A stretch of 26,101 nucleotides of DNA from PBB1 sp043738425. GTDB taxonomy: Bacteria; Pseudomonadota; Gammaproteobacteria; Burkholderiales; Burkholderiaceae_C. The DNA lies in assembly GCA_043738425.1 (NCBI GenBank), contig JAYUGJ010000048.1, positions 1 to 26,101 of the forward strand. Reading direction: 5' to 3'. Each line of letters starts with the position of its first letter. Position 1 is the first letter of the stretch. Under the pieces are notes generated by a model. That model saw nothing but the letters and a program-made list of their open reading frames with translations. It searched no databases and had not been told where the DNA came from. Below, piece after piece: positions 1 to 8,044 of this stretch. A program made the translations under genes and the position numbers.

Positions 1-134
1 GTGAGTTCCGGCGGCGCGAGCATCGTCTTGGCATCGCGCTCGTACTTCTCGATCTCGTAGGGCAGCGCGAGCTCTTCGAGCAGCCACAGCACGCGTTGCG
101 AGCGCGAGTTGTTCAGATGATGGACGGTGATCAT
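1..134 (-). CDS. Glutathione S-transferase, N-terminal fragment
   Basis: The 44 visible codons start at an ATG (134-132) and run off the left edge. They read as the N-terminal thioredoxin-fold domain of a glutathione S-transferase: MITVHHLNNSRSQRVLWLLE, followed by a glutamate-rich EEL-ALPYEIEKYERD segment. The SRSxRVLWLLEEL pattern is typical of soluble bacterial GSTs, in which the Ser near position 10 lies in the glutathione-activating loop. These enzymes are cytosolic and conjugate glutathione to electrophiles or act as reductases. The substrate cannot be judged from this fragment, and the C-terminal helical domain is missing because of the window edge. It is divergent from gspA with about 90 bases between the two starts, which must hold both promoters. 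Confidence 0.85.
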   Translation of the reverse strand, partial: MITVHHLNNSRSQRVLWLLEELALPYEIEKYERDAKTMLAPPEL

Positions 135-223
135 GGGTCGGCGTGCTCCGCTTTTCTGGTGGTCGCGATTGTGACCGGCAGCGATGCGGGGCCGCGAACC
201 TGCGGCACGGTATTCTCCGGCTC

Positions 224-2074
224 ATGTATGCGCCCTTCTTTGGTCTGAAGCACGAGCCGTTCTCGATCGCCCCGGACCCCCGGTATCTGTTCATGAGCGA
301 GCGCCACCGCGAGGCGCTGGCGCACCTGCTGTACGGCGTGAACGGCGGTGGCGGGTTCGTGTTGCTGTCAGGCGAGATCGGCGCCGGCAAGACCACCGTG
401 TGCCGCTGCTTTCTCGAGCAGATCCCGCGGCGCACCAACGTGGCCTACATCTTCAACCCGAAGCTGACCGGAATCGAGTTGGTCAAGTCGGTGTGCGATG
501 AGTTTCGGATTCCGTATGTGGCGCGCGAACCGCACCACGGCGCGGGCCCGGCGACCGTCACCGATTACCTCGACCCGCTGAACCAGTTTTTGCTGAAAAC
601 CCATGCGGTGGGTTCGAACAACGTACTCATCATCGATGAGGCGCAAAGCCTGTCGGCCGATGTGTTGGAGCAGCTGCGGCTGATGACCAACCTGGAAACC
701 AGCGAGCGCAAGCTGCTGCAAATCATTCTGATCGGCCAGCCCGAGTTGCGCGACATGCTGGCGCAACCCGGCATGCAGCAGCTGGCGCAGCGGGTGATTG
801 CACGTTTTCATCTGGATGCGTTGTCCGAGCGCGAAACCGCGCAGTACATCCAGCACCGCTTGGCAGTGGCCGGCATGACCGGGCCGATTCCATTCGGCAA
901 CGACACGCTCAAACGCATTCACCACATTTGCCGCGGTGTGCCGCGCCGCATCAACCTGTTGTGTGACCGCGCGCTGCTCGGCGCGTATGCCGGTGGCAAA
1001 CGGTTGATCGACCGCGACACGGTGGATAAAGCCGCGGCCGAAGTGTTCGATGGGGATGACCGCCGCACCGGCAGCGCGGCTCGGTTGTCGACATTCGCTG
1101 GGCTGCGCCACACCAACGCGTGGCGGTGGGCTGCGGCCGCCGGGGTGGTCGGCTTGCTGATCGGTGCGGCCTCGTTTGCGGGCGGGTCGTGGTGGAGCCA
1201 CCGTGCGGATCGGGCTGCGGCCAACGCGGCTGAACACGCATCGACCGGTGCGGCACAACTCGCCACACCGAGCGCAACCGCGGCGTTGGCCGAATCGACG
1301 TCGGGTGCTGTGCGCACCGCCGCGGTTGCGCCCGCGGGTGGCGCGTCGGGTGCCGCGTCGGGTGGTGCCTCCGGCAGCTTGCCTGGCAGGTTGTCTGGCA
1401 ATGAAGTCAGTGCATTCGTCGGCACCGCAGCCGCGGGTTCCGTGTTCGACGCCCGAACTGCCTTCGCCACCTTGCCGCGCGATGACGGCGACGCGTGGCG
1501 GGCGCTGGCGCTGCGTTGGAAAGCCAATTTGGGCGACAACGACAAGGCCGGCCGGCCGCCCTGTGTCGCCGCGCAAGCACAGCAGTTGCCGTGCTTTCGC
1601 ACCACCACCACGTTGGCGGTGATCCGGCAACTCGACCGGCCAGGCATCTTGACGTTGCGCGATGCGAACGGCCGCGCTGCCTACGCATTGCTTACCGGCC
1701 TGGGCGCAGACAGCGCCAGGTTGCAAGTCGGTGCGGTGCAAATGACTGCGTCGCTCAACGCGCTGGCCGGCGTGTGGCGCGGCGAATTCGCGACGCTGTG
1801 GCGCGCCCCGTACGCCTACCGCACGCCAATCAGCGGTGGCACGCCGGGCCCATCGGCCGACGCGTTATCGGCCCAGCTGGCGGGGCCGCTAGGCGACATC
1901 GCGCCGGGCGCTGGGCAAAAAAGCGCGGGCACTTTGCAGGCGCGCGTGGCCGCCTTCCAGCGTGCGCAGGGGCTCGAGCCCGATGGCATCGCCGGACCGG
2001 CGACCCTGATGCAATTGAACCGCGCACTCGGTGTCGACGAACCGCGGTTGCTGCGCGAAACTGCCGTACGCTGA
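224..2074 (+). CDS. gspA: GspA/ExeA-type AAA+ ATPase with C-terminal peptidoglycan-binding domain
   Basis: The protein has 616 residues if it starts at the ATG at 224 (MYAPFFGLKHEPFSIAPDP), the usual N-terminus of ExeA/GspA proteins; the frame is open further upstream but that part does not look like protein. The AAA+ domain fills about residues 1-275, with Walker A GEIGAGKTT near 50-58 and Walker B VLIIDEAQ near 134-141. A membrane segment follows at about 302-322, then an Ala/Gly-rich linker. A periplasmic part near 455-525 resembles the degenerate C39-peptidase-like module of this family. A peptidoglycan-binding repeat ends the protein (AAFQRAQGLEPDGIAGPATL, about 565-585). Known ExeA with ExeB helps place the type II secretin through peptidoglycan. 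The next gene, 37 bases on, is gspB, so the two form an operon. No other gsp genes are visible here. Confidence 0.88.
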   Translation: MYAPFFGLKHEPFSIAPDPRYLFMSERHREALAHLLYGVNGGGGFVLLSGEIGAGKTTVCRCFLEQIPRRTNVAYIFNPKLTGIELVKSVCDEFRIPYVAREPHHGAGPATVTDYLDPLNQFLLKTHAVGSNNVLIIDEAQSLSADVLEQLRLMTNLETSERKLLQIILIGQPELRDMLAQPGMQQLAQRVIARFHLDALSERETAQYIQHRLAVAGMTGPIPFGNDTLKRIHHICRGVPRRINLLCDRALLGAYAGGKRLIDRDTVDKAAAEVFDGDDRRTGSAARLSTFAGLRHTNAWRWAAAAGVVGLLIGAASFAGGSWWSHRADRAAANAAEHASTGAAQLATPSATAALAESTSGAVRTAAVAPAGGASGAASGGASGSLPGRLSGNEVSAFVGTAAAGSVFDARTAFATLPRDDGDAWRALALRWKANLGDNDKAGRPPCVAAQAQQLPCFRTTTTLAVIRQLDRPGILTLRDANGRAAYALLTGLGADSARLQVGAVQMTASLNALAGVWRGEFATLWRAPYAYRTPISGGTPGPSADALSAQLAGPLGDIAPGAGQKSAGTLQARVAAFQRAQGLEPDGIAGPATLMQLNRALGVDEPRLLRETAVR

Positions 2075-2111
2075 AACACGCAGTTGACCCGCCACCACAC
2101 CGCAGCCGACC

Positions 2112-2957
2112 ATGTCATTCATCCTTGATGCGCTCAAACGTGCTGAAGCCGATCGCAGCCGCGGTGCGATTCCAACTTTGCACGCGCAGCCGATACACAG
2201 TGACGCGCTGGATGCGGGCGGGCTGTCGGTCAAGCAACTGGTGTGCTGGATAGCCGCAGCGCTGGTGCTGCTGGCCGGCGCGTGGGTCTGGTGGGGTTGG
2301 GGCGATGCCGACCCGGCACCCCATGCCGCGACGCCACGCGCGCCGTCGGGTGCGCCAGCAGCGGCGCAGCGTTCGCCTTCGTTGGCATCGACACAAACGC
2401 CCGCACCTTCAACTGCACCCACACCGCTGCCGCAGGCCGAGCCGTCGCCGGCATCGATGCTGCCGGCTGCCACCGAATCGCAGCCTCGGCGGCTGCCCCC
2501 GGTGGTCGTGTCTGCGCCGGTCGTATTGCCGCCGGTGGCGCGCTATTCGGCTGCGCCTGCGCTGGATCCTGCACCTGCACCTGCACCTGCACCCGCGCTT
2601 GCACCTGTTCCCATTCCCGCACCTGTTCCTCGGCCCTCTGCCGTGGTGAAGCGCGCACTGCCTGGCGCGCGCGCTGAATCAAATCGTCCAACCGGCACGG
2701 CCGAGGTCGCGGCGGCACGCGCGGACGACCGCATTTACGCGTTGAATGAATTGCCCGACGAGCTGCGCAACAGCTTGCCCGTGTTGACCGTGGGCGGTGC
2801 CACCTATTCGGAAAACGCCGCCAGCCGCATGCTGATCCTCAATGGCCGCTTGTTCCATGAAGGCGACCCGCTGACGCCCGAGCTGACGCTGCAACAAATC
2901 AAATTGCGCAGCGCGGTGCTGATTTTTCGAGGCACGCGCTACCGCATCAGCTACTGA
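2112..2957 (+). CDS. gspB: GspB-like type II secretion assembly protein
   Basis: This 281-residue protein opens with MSFILDALKRAEADRSRG, the conserved start of GspB/ExeB proteins. One membrane segment lies at about 42-64 (Trp-rich at its end). A long Ala/Pro-rich periplasmic spacer covers about 65-200, including a run of alternating Ala-Pro at 153-165. A compact C-terminal T2SSB domain covers about 210-281 (LPDELRNSLPVLTVGGATYS through FRGTRYRISY). In characterised systems the protein forms a complex with GspA and helps assemble the secretin through the cell wall. It lies 37 bases after gspA on the same strand, which supports the pair. The spacer contains an in-frame hexanucleotide repeat, listed separately. 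The start has no strong Shine-Dalgarno sequence, as expected for a coupled downstream gene. Confidence 0.87.
   Translation: MSFILDALKRAEADRSRGAIPTLHAQPIHSDALDAGGLSVKQLVCWIAAALVLLAGAWVWWGWGDADPAPHAATPRAPSGAPAAAQRSPSLASTQTPAPSTAPTPLPQAEPSPASMLPAATESQPRRLPPVVVSAPVVLPPVARYSAAPALDPAPAPAPAPALAPVPIPAPVPRPSAVVKRALPGARAESNRPTGTAEVAAARADDRIYALNELPDELRNSLPVLTVGGATYSENAASRMLILNGRLFHEGDPLTPELTLQQIKLRSAVLIFRGTRYRISY
2568..2591 (+). repeat. Four perfect CCTGCA hexanucleotide repeats inside gspB
   Basis: CCTGCA is repeated four times without error, then decays into related Pro/Ala/Val codons up to about 2633. The unit is six bases and in frame, encoding Pro-Ala from residue 153, so gain or loss of units would change the length of the periplasmic spacer without breaking the gene. 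Confidence 0.9.
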
Positions 2958-3099
2958 TGTCCGGTCTGATTTGGGTCGTTGAACCGTCCACGATGGGTCC
3001 GCCGACGGGCAGGGCCCGAACCGCGTTGCCGTTCAAGCAAATCGTGTCGTGACAGGTCTTTAATTCAACAGCCGGATCGGCGACGCTTGCGGTGGCAAT

Positions 3100-3918
3100 T
3101 CAAATCGCCACCGGTGCCTTGATCGCCGGATGGGGCTGGTAGCCGTGCATCTCGAAGTCGTCCAGCTCGTAGTCGAAGATCGATGGCGGTCTGCGTTTGA
3201 TGTGCAGGTTGGGCGGGGGCAGCGGGGTGCGACCCAATTGCATCTCGACCTGCTCGGCGTGGTTGTTGTACAGATGGCAATCGCCGCCGGTCCATACGAA
3301 GTCGCCGACCTGCAAATCGCACTGCTGCGCCAACATGTGCGTCAGCAACGCATAGCTGGCGATATTGAACGGCACGCCCAGAAAAATATCGGCGCTGCGC
3401 TGGTACAGCTGGCAACTCAGGCGGCCCGGCTCACCGGCCACCGTGGCCGGTGCCACGTAAAACTGAAACAGCGCGTGGCACGGCATCAGCGCCATCCGGT
3501 CGAGCTCGCCGACGTTCCAGGCACTGACGACCATGCGGCGCGAATTGGGGTTGGTTTTCAAGGTGTGCACCAGTTCGGCAATTTGGTCGATGTGGCCGCC
3601 GCCGGGCGTGGGCCAGCTGCGCCATTGGACGCCGTAGACCGGTCCCAGATCACCGTCGGGCCGCGCCCATTCATCCCAAATTTTCACGCCGCGTTCTTGC
3701 AGCCAGCGCGCATTGCTGTCACCGCGTAAAAACCATAGCAGTTCCAGAATCACCGATTTGAGGTGCACTTTTTTGGTCGTCACCAGCGGAAAGCCGGCGC
3801 GCAAATCAAAGCGCATTTGGTGGCCAAAGATGCTGCGGGTGCCGGTGCCGGTGCGGTCGTCTTTGAGCGCACCGTGGTCGCGCACCTGGCGCATCAGGTC
3901 TTCATAGGGGCTGTGCAT
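3100..3918 (-). CDS. thyA: Thymidylate synthase
   Basis: A complete 272-residue ThyA (E. coli ThyA has 264). It converts dUMP to dTMP in the cytosol using 5,10-methylene-tetrahydrofolate as carbon donor and reductant. Visible signatures are the phosphate-binding RTGTGTRSIFG near residue 22, the catalytic cysteine in LMPCHALFQFYV (Cys147), QRSADIFLGVPFN near 173-185, and the conserved C-terminus ending IKAPVAI, which closes over the active site. The ATG at 3918 gives a normal family N-terminus (MHSPYEDLMRQVRDHG). No folA follows; the gene runs convergently towards gspB, with 142 bases between them that hold no clear terminator. A 6-bp inverted repeat (3091-3096 with 3107-3112) overlaps the stop codon. 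The gene lies 51 bases after the OmpA-domain lipoprotein gene and may be cotranscribed with it. Confidence 0.97.
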   Translation of the reverse strand: MHSPYEDLMRQVRDHGALKDDRTGTGTRSIFGHQMRFDLRAGFPLVTTKKVHLKSVILELLWFLRGDSNARWLQERGVKIWDEWARPDGDLGPVYGVQWRSWPTPGGGHIDQIAELVHTLKTNPNSRRMVVSAWNVGELDRMALMPCHALFQFYVAPATVAGEPGRLSCQLYQRSADIFLGVPFNIASYALLTHMLAQQCDLQVGDFVWTGGDCHLYNNHAEQVEMQLGRTPLPPPNLHIKRRPPSIFDYELDDFEMHGYQPHPAIKAPVAI

Positions 3919-3969
3919 GGGCTGGACGTTTCGAAAATGCGGCGACCAAAGTGTTGGCAGTGCGGGTGA

Positions 3970-4656
3970 TCAAGTCGCCGGTTCGCGCAGCAGTATTTCA
4001 ACCCGGCGGTTTCGCGCACGGCCGGCATCGGTGGCGTTGTCGGCTACCGGTTCGCGTTCGCCGCGGCCTGCGGTTTCCACCTGTTTGAGCGTGACTCCGC
4101 GTGCCACCAAATAGTCGCGCACGCTGTCGGCCCGCTCAACCGACAGCGGGTTGTTGACCGCATCGCTGCCGGTGCTGTCGGTGTGGCCGACGATCAGCAG
4201 CAGCGTTTGCGGATCGCTGCGCAGCGTGCTGGCAAACGGGTCGAGCACCGCGCGCAGCTCGGGCTTGATTGCGTAGCTGTTGAAGTCAAATGAAATGTCG
4301 TTCGGTATGTGCAGCTTGAGCTGGTTGTCTGCGGTGCGGCTGACTTCGACACCGGTGCCTTTGGTCGCGCGTTCCATTTCTTGTTTGCGGTCTTCCATGC
4401 GCTTGCTCCACAGGTTGCCTGCGATCGCACCCAGCACACCGCCGATGGCCGCACCCTTGCCCGCGTGGTGGCCGGTAGCCCCGCCGATCACCGCACCGGC
4501 CACCGCGCCCACGCCGGCACCGGTGGCCGTGCCTTGCTCGCGTGCGCTCATGCCAGCACAGCCGCTGAGTGCCACAACCAACACCAGGGCCGCAGCCGCA
4601 GGCACCCCCACTGCCACGCGATGGATAGATGAATTTGTCGATGGAAATGCGGTCAT
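3970..4656 (-). CDS. OmpA-domain lipoprotein with glycine-zipper segment
   Basis: I chose the ATG at 4656, which gives 228 residues and a clean lipoprotein signal peptide with lipobox ALSGC (Cys33); the longer open frame adds an unlikely 22-residue leader. After the anchor come a glycine-zipper stretch at about 45-80 (GAGVGAVAGAVIGGATG and GGVLGAIAG) and an OmpA-like peptidoglycan-binding domain at about 120-225. The latter carries HTDSTGSDAVN and GRARNRRVEI, which supply the Asp and Arg that bind diaminopimelate in this family. The layout resembles E. coli YiaD: an outer-membrane lipoprotein that grips peptidoglycan. A GGGA sequence precedes the start. It lies between the ABC exporter and thyA on the same strand; a link to cell-envelope integrity is inference. 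Confidence 0.88.
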   Translation of the reverse strand: MTAFPSTNSSIHRVAVGVPAAAALVLVVALSGCAGMSAREQGTATGAGVGAVAGAVIGGATGHHAGKGAAIGGVLGAIAGNLWSKRMEDRKQEMERATKGTGVEVSRTADNQLKLHIPNDISFDFNSYAIKPELRAVLDPFASTLRSDPQTLLLIVGHTDSTGSDAVNNPLSVERADSVRDYLVARGVTLKQVETAGRGEREPVADNATDAGRARNRRVEILLREPAT

Positions 4657-4771
4657 GTGGTGTCCCAAAAAGTGTGTGCCGGATCGGCAAGCAAGGATGC
4701 TATTTCGCGGATGCCGCCGCACGATGTCGCCATTGCAACCGCGTGTGTGTCAGCCGCCGCCTACGTGCAAC

Positions 4772-4809
4772 CGGCCGATGGCGTTGGCGTTGGCGTTGAC
4801 GTTCGGCCG
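4772..4809. repeat. Inverted repeat enclosing three TTGGCG-type repeats
   Basis: CGGCCGA (4772-4778) pairs with TCGGCCG (4803-4809). The 24-base loop holds GTTGGC-type hexamers in tandem. It sits just beyond the stop of the ABC exporter gene (minus strand) and has no T-tract on either side, so it is not a standard intrinsic terminator. It could mark or protect the transcript end. Confidence 0.5.
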
Positions 4810-4816
4810 AGTGGCT

Positions 4817-6670
4817 TCACGCATCGAATTGCAATTTCGCCAGCCGCGCATACAGCCCGCCGGCCGCGCTCAGGCTGGCGTGGGTGCCGGCTTCGACGAT
4901 GCGCCCGCCGTCCATCACGATGATGCGGTCGGCGCGCTGCACGGTCGACAAGCGGTGCGCAATGACCAGCGTGGTGCGGTCTTTCATCGCCGACTCGAGT
5001 GCGGCTTGCACCATGCGTTCGCTCTCGGCATCGAGCGCGCTGGTGGCCTCGTCGAGCAACAACAGCGGCGGGTTTTTCAGCATCGCGCGGGCAATGCTGA
5101 TGCGCTGGCGCTGGCCTCCAGACAGGCGCACCCCGCGTTCGCCCAAAAAGGTGTGGTAGCCCTCGGGCAGCGCGGTGATGAAGTCGTGCGCAAAGGCGGA
5201 TCGGGCGGCCACCATCACGTCGGCATCGCTCGCATCGGGCCGGCCATAACGGATGTTGTCGAGCGCATTGGCTGAAAAAATAACGCTGTCTTGCGGCACG
5301 ATGCCAACGCGGCCGCGCAGCGCCTCGAGTGCCAACTCGCGCACCGGTACGCCGTCGAGTCGCACCGTGCCTTCGGCCACGTCGTAAAAGCGCAGCAGCA
5401 GCTGAAACACCGTGCTTTTGCCGGCCCCGCTGGGCCCGACCAACGCCACGGTTTCTCCGGCGGCCACCTGCAAATTAAAGTCGGCCAGCGCGGTTTGCGT
5501 GGGCCGTGACGGATAGCGAAACGTCACCGCGTCGATTGAAACGGATGCACCGCGCTGCGCACCCGCGGCGGCCGCCGGCAGAGCGCGCGGCAGCGCGGGC
5601 GAGCGGATCGGCGACTCGGTGGCCAGCAACTCCATCAGCCGTTCGGTGGCACCGGCAGCGCGCAGCAAGTCGCCGTACACCTCGGCCAGCACCGCCACAC
5701 CGCTGACCAAAATAATCACGTACACCACGGTTTGGCCGAGGTGCCCGGCCGTGATGTCGCCACGCACCACCGCCTGCGTACCTTGATACAAGCCCCACAG
5801 CAGCGCGCCGAAGGTGGCGGTGATGATGAAGCCGACCAAAATCGATCGCATGCGGGTGCGGCTGATGGCGGTGGCAAATGCGTTCTCGGTCGATGCATCG
5901 AAGCGCTGGGCTTCACGGGTTTCCTGGGTGTAGCTTTGCACCACCGGAATCGCGTTCAGCACCTCGGCGGCAATCGCGCTCGAGTCGGCCACCCGGTCCT
6001 GGCTGGCACGGCTGAGCTTGCGTATGCGCCTGCCGTAATACACCGAAGGCAGCACCACCAGCACCAGGATGCCGAGCACCTGCGCCATCACCACCGGGTT
6101 GGTGACGATCAGCATCGTCATCGCGCCGATGCACATCACCGCATTGCGCAGCCCCATGCTGAGCGACGACCCCACCACGGTTTGCACCAGCGTGGTGTCG
6201 GTGGTCAGCCGCGACAGCACTTCGCCGGTTTGCGTGGTCTCGAAAAACTCGGGGCTTTGTTTGACCACATGTGCGTAGACCGCATTGCGCAGATCGGCGG
6301 TGACGCGCTCGCCGAGCCAGGTCACCACATAAAAGCGCAGTGCCGAGAACAAACCGAGCGCCGCACCGACGCCGAACAGCGCAAAGAAGTGACCCCGCAG
6401 CGCCAGCACCCGCGCACCCGGGTCGGCCGCCACGATGCCTTGGTCGATCAGTGATTTGAGCGCCACCGGGAACACCAAGGTGCTCGCGGCTGCCAGCACC
6501 AAGAACACCACGCCGAGTGCAATGCGGCCTCGGTACGGCCGCAAAAAAGGCAGCAAACCGCTGAGTGATTTGACGTTTTTGGCCGGCGGTGGTTTCGGCT
6601 GGGCGCGGGGCGCAGCGCGCGCTGGCGTGTCGGTGTGTGCAGCTGCAGACGTGGTGGAAGATGTAGGCAT
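4817..6670 (-). CDS. ABC exporter half-transporter, MsbA-related (permease-ATPase fusion)
   Basis: A 617-residue polypeptide with an N-terminal Pro/Ala-rich cytosolic tail (about 1-32), a six-helix ABC exporter membrane domain (about 40-345) and a nucleotide-binding domain (about 375-615). All ATPase motifs are intact: Walker A GPSGAGKST (412-420), Q-loop Gln460, signature LSGGQRQR (516-523), Walker B LLLLDE (536-541) and H-loop His572. It would act as a homodimer in the inner membrane. The sequence resembles the MsbA-related group common in alpha- and betaproteobacteria (LLPFLRPYRGRIALGVVFL near 39-57) rather than lipid A flippase MsbA itself, so the substrate is unknown. The AttH-like gene lies 39 bases upstream on the same strand, suggesting joint transcription. 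Confidence 0.92.
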   Translation of the reverse strand: MPTSSTTSAAAHTDTPARAAPRAQPKPPPAKNVKSLSGLLPFLRPYRGRIALGVVFLVLAAASTLVFPVALKSLIDQGIVAADPGARVLALRGHFFALFGVGAALGLFSALRFYVVTWLGERVTADLRNAVYAHVVKQSPEFFETTQTGEVLSRLTTDTTLVQTVVGSSLSMGLRNAVMCIGAMTMLIVTNPVVMAQVLGILVLVVLPSVYYGRRIRKLSRASQDRVADSSAIAAEVLNAIPVVQSYTQETREAQRFDASTENAFATAISRTRMRSILVGFIITATFGALLWGLYQGTQAVVRGDITAGHLGQTVVYVIILVSGVAVLAEVYGDLLRAAGATERLMELLATESPIRSPALPRALPAAAAGAQRGASVSIDAVTFRYPSRPTQTALADFNLQVAAGETVALVGPSGAGKSTVFQLLLRFYDVAEGTVRLDGVPVRELALEALRGRVGIVPQDSVIFSANALDNIRYGRPDASDADVMVAARSAFAHDFITALPEGYHTFLGERGVRLSGGQRQRISIARAMLKNPPLLLLDEATSALDAESERMVQAALESAMKDRTTLVIAHRLSTVQRADRIIVMDGGRIVEAGTHASLSAAGGLYARLAKLQFDA

Positions 6671-6709
6671 GCAACGAGTCTACTGACGCTCGACAGTGGG
6701 GCCGCCGCG

Positions 6710-7975
6710 CTACAGCTGCAGCCGACCGGCGTAGCCGGTCATCTCCAGATAGCCGCGCCCGACACGGCGGCCGAGTGCATCGTGCAACTCGCTCACACCT
6801 TCCCAGTACACCGCGCCGGTGCTGTTGCGGCTGTCGAGTTCTTGCGCATCGAGCAGCGTGCTGATTCGGTAATTGCCGCTGGGTGTGGCAAGCGTCCATT
6901 CGACCGGGTAGCGGCCGCGCGACGCCGGGCTGGTCCACACACGGCCGGGCGTGAATTGCACTTCGTTCCCTGCAAACGTGCGCAACATTCCCGCTGCAGA
7001 ACGAAAACTGCCACCGGCGTACAGCGCGCTGCCATCGCTGCGGCGCAATCGAAACGCGGTGAGTGCGCTGCCGTCGTCGAGGTTCATGCCGATCCAGTCC
7101 CAGCCGACCGCACCCGGGGCCAGCAGTGCGTCGCTCCATTCGTGGTCTAGCCAGGCGGTGCCGCGCACCGATTGCGCCACGCCGCCGAGCGACAACCTGC
7201 CGCTGACGGCCAGCTGTGGCTGGCTGTAGTAGTAGCTGAAGTACGGGTGGGCCGAGTCGGTTGGTGGCCCCTTGCGTGAATAGCCCGCATCGCCTTGCAG
7301 CAGCAGCATTTGGGTGGTGTCGAAGGTGAAATCGAACTCGAAACCGGCGCTGTCGCTGGCGATTCGTGTGCGGTAGCGGCTGCTCGGTGCGCTGGTTTGG
7401 CTGCCGGTGGTTTGGCGACTCAGTTGCCAGTCGCGCAACGACACCGCGGTGTCACCGACGGCCGCCTCGGCAATACCGAAGCCGGTGCGCGCAATGCGCT
7501 GGTCATGCAGCAGCTTGCCGCGCTGCAGGTCGGTCACTGCGGCGTGCGCAAACACCAACTGGCGCGCGGCGAAGCGGCTGGGTTGGTCGGCTGCGATGCC
7601 GGTACGCGCACGAAAAAACGTCACCTGGAAACCGTAGTGCGCGGTGCCGACCGCCGTTTGCGCGGCGCCGTTTGCAGTGGCTGCGGTGTGCAAGCTGCCG
7701 GTCACGTACCACCATTCGATGCGTGCATCCAGATGCGCGCCGTGGTCGGCCGGAAACACCAGCGGGCGCGGCTGCAACCGGGTCGCCGTTGGCGCGACTG
7801 CATTCAGGGATGCGAGCACAGCGCGCGGCGCTGCACACAGCGCGGCACACAGCGACACCGGCCGCCCGATCGGCATCGCAGCGAGCATGCGCAGGGCACG
7901 GCGGCGCTGGCCGTTGGCGGAGTCGGCAGCGCCGGAGGGTGGTGGGTCGGCCTGGAAAATCATCCGCTCGAGCAT
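6710..7975 (-). CDS. AttH/CrtC-like lipocalin-domain protein (carotenoid 1,2-hydratase superfamily)
   Basis: About 421 residues from the ATG at 7975. The frame opens at 8014, but that start would leave only 30 bases to the divergent SNF2 gene, and a G-rich sequence precedes 7975; the ATG at 7963 is also possible. The hallmark motif EWWYVTG follows HGAHLDARI, and later come HYGFQVTFFR, AWLDHEWSD and GWDWIGMNLDDG, the pattern of the CrtC/AttH family (two lipocalin-like halves). An Arg-rich stretch (QRRRALRML) before a weakly hydrophobic segment may be a Tat-type export signal. Family members annotated as carotenoid hydratases are usually not carotenoid enzymes unless a crt cluster is present, and none is here. 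Such proteins often accompany ABC transporters; an exporter gene follows directly. Exact function unknown. Confidence 0.8.
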   Translation of the reverse strand: MLERMIFQADPPPSGAADSANGQRRRALRMLAAMPIGRPVSLCAALCAAPRAVLASLNAVAPTATRLQPRPLVFPADHGAHLDARIEWWYVTGSLHTAATANGAAQTAVGTAHYGFQVTFFRARTGIAADQPSRFAARQLVFAHAAVTDLQRGKLLHDQRIARTGFGIAEAAVGDTAVSLRDWQLSRQTTGSQTSAPSSRYRTRIASDSAGFEFDFTFDTTQMLLLQGDAGYSRKGPPTDSAHPYFSYYYSQPQLAVSGRLSLGGVAQSVRGTAWLDHEWSDALLAPGAVGWDWIGMNLDDGSALTAFRLRRSDGSALYAGGSFRSAAGMLRTFAGNEVQFTPGRVWTSPASRGRYPVEWTLATPSGNYRISTLLDAQELDSRNSTGAVYWEGVSELHDALGRRVGRGYLEMTGYAGRLQL

Positions 7976-8044
7976 CGCACAGCCGCCCCCAAACCACGCA
8001 GCCGTGACCCACAATGCCCGGTTGCTTGTTTCGTAGCGCCCGCG

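Noticed and set aside
2568..2591. CRISPR-like array
   Set aside because: Six-base units without spacers; a simple coding microsatellite.
3091..3112. Inverted repeat GGTGGC/GCCACC as a thyA terminator
   Set aside because: It overlaps the thyA stop codon, has a short stem and no T-run.
5913..7139. Open frame of 408 codons on the minus strand spanning the ABC and AttH-like genes
   Set aside because: Out of frame with both real genes and Arg-rich throughout; it crosses their boundary.
6710..7975. True carotenoid 1,2-hydratase (crtC) call
   Set aside because: The superfamily is right but no carotenoid genes are nearby, so the specific enzyme name is not supported.
7295..8044. Upstream extension of the SNF2 frame
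   Set aside because: It overlaps the divergent AttH-like gene, and the conserved N-terminus starts at 8045.
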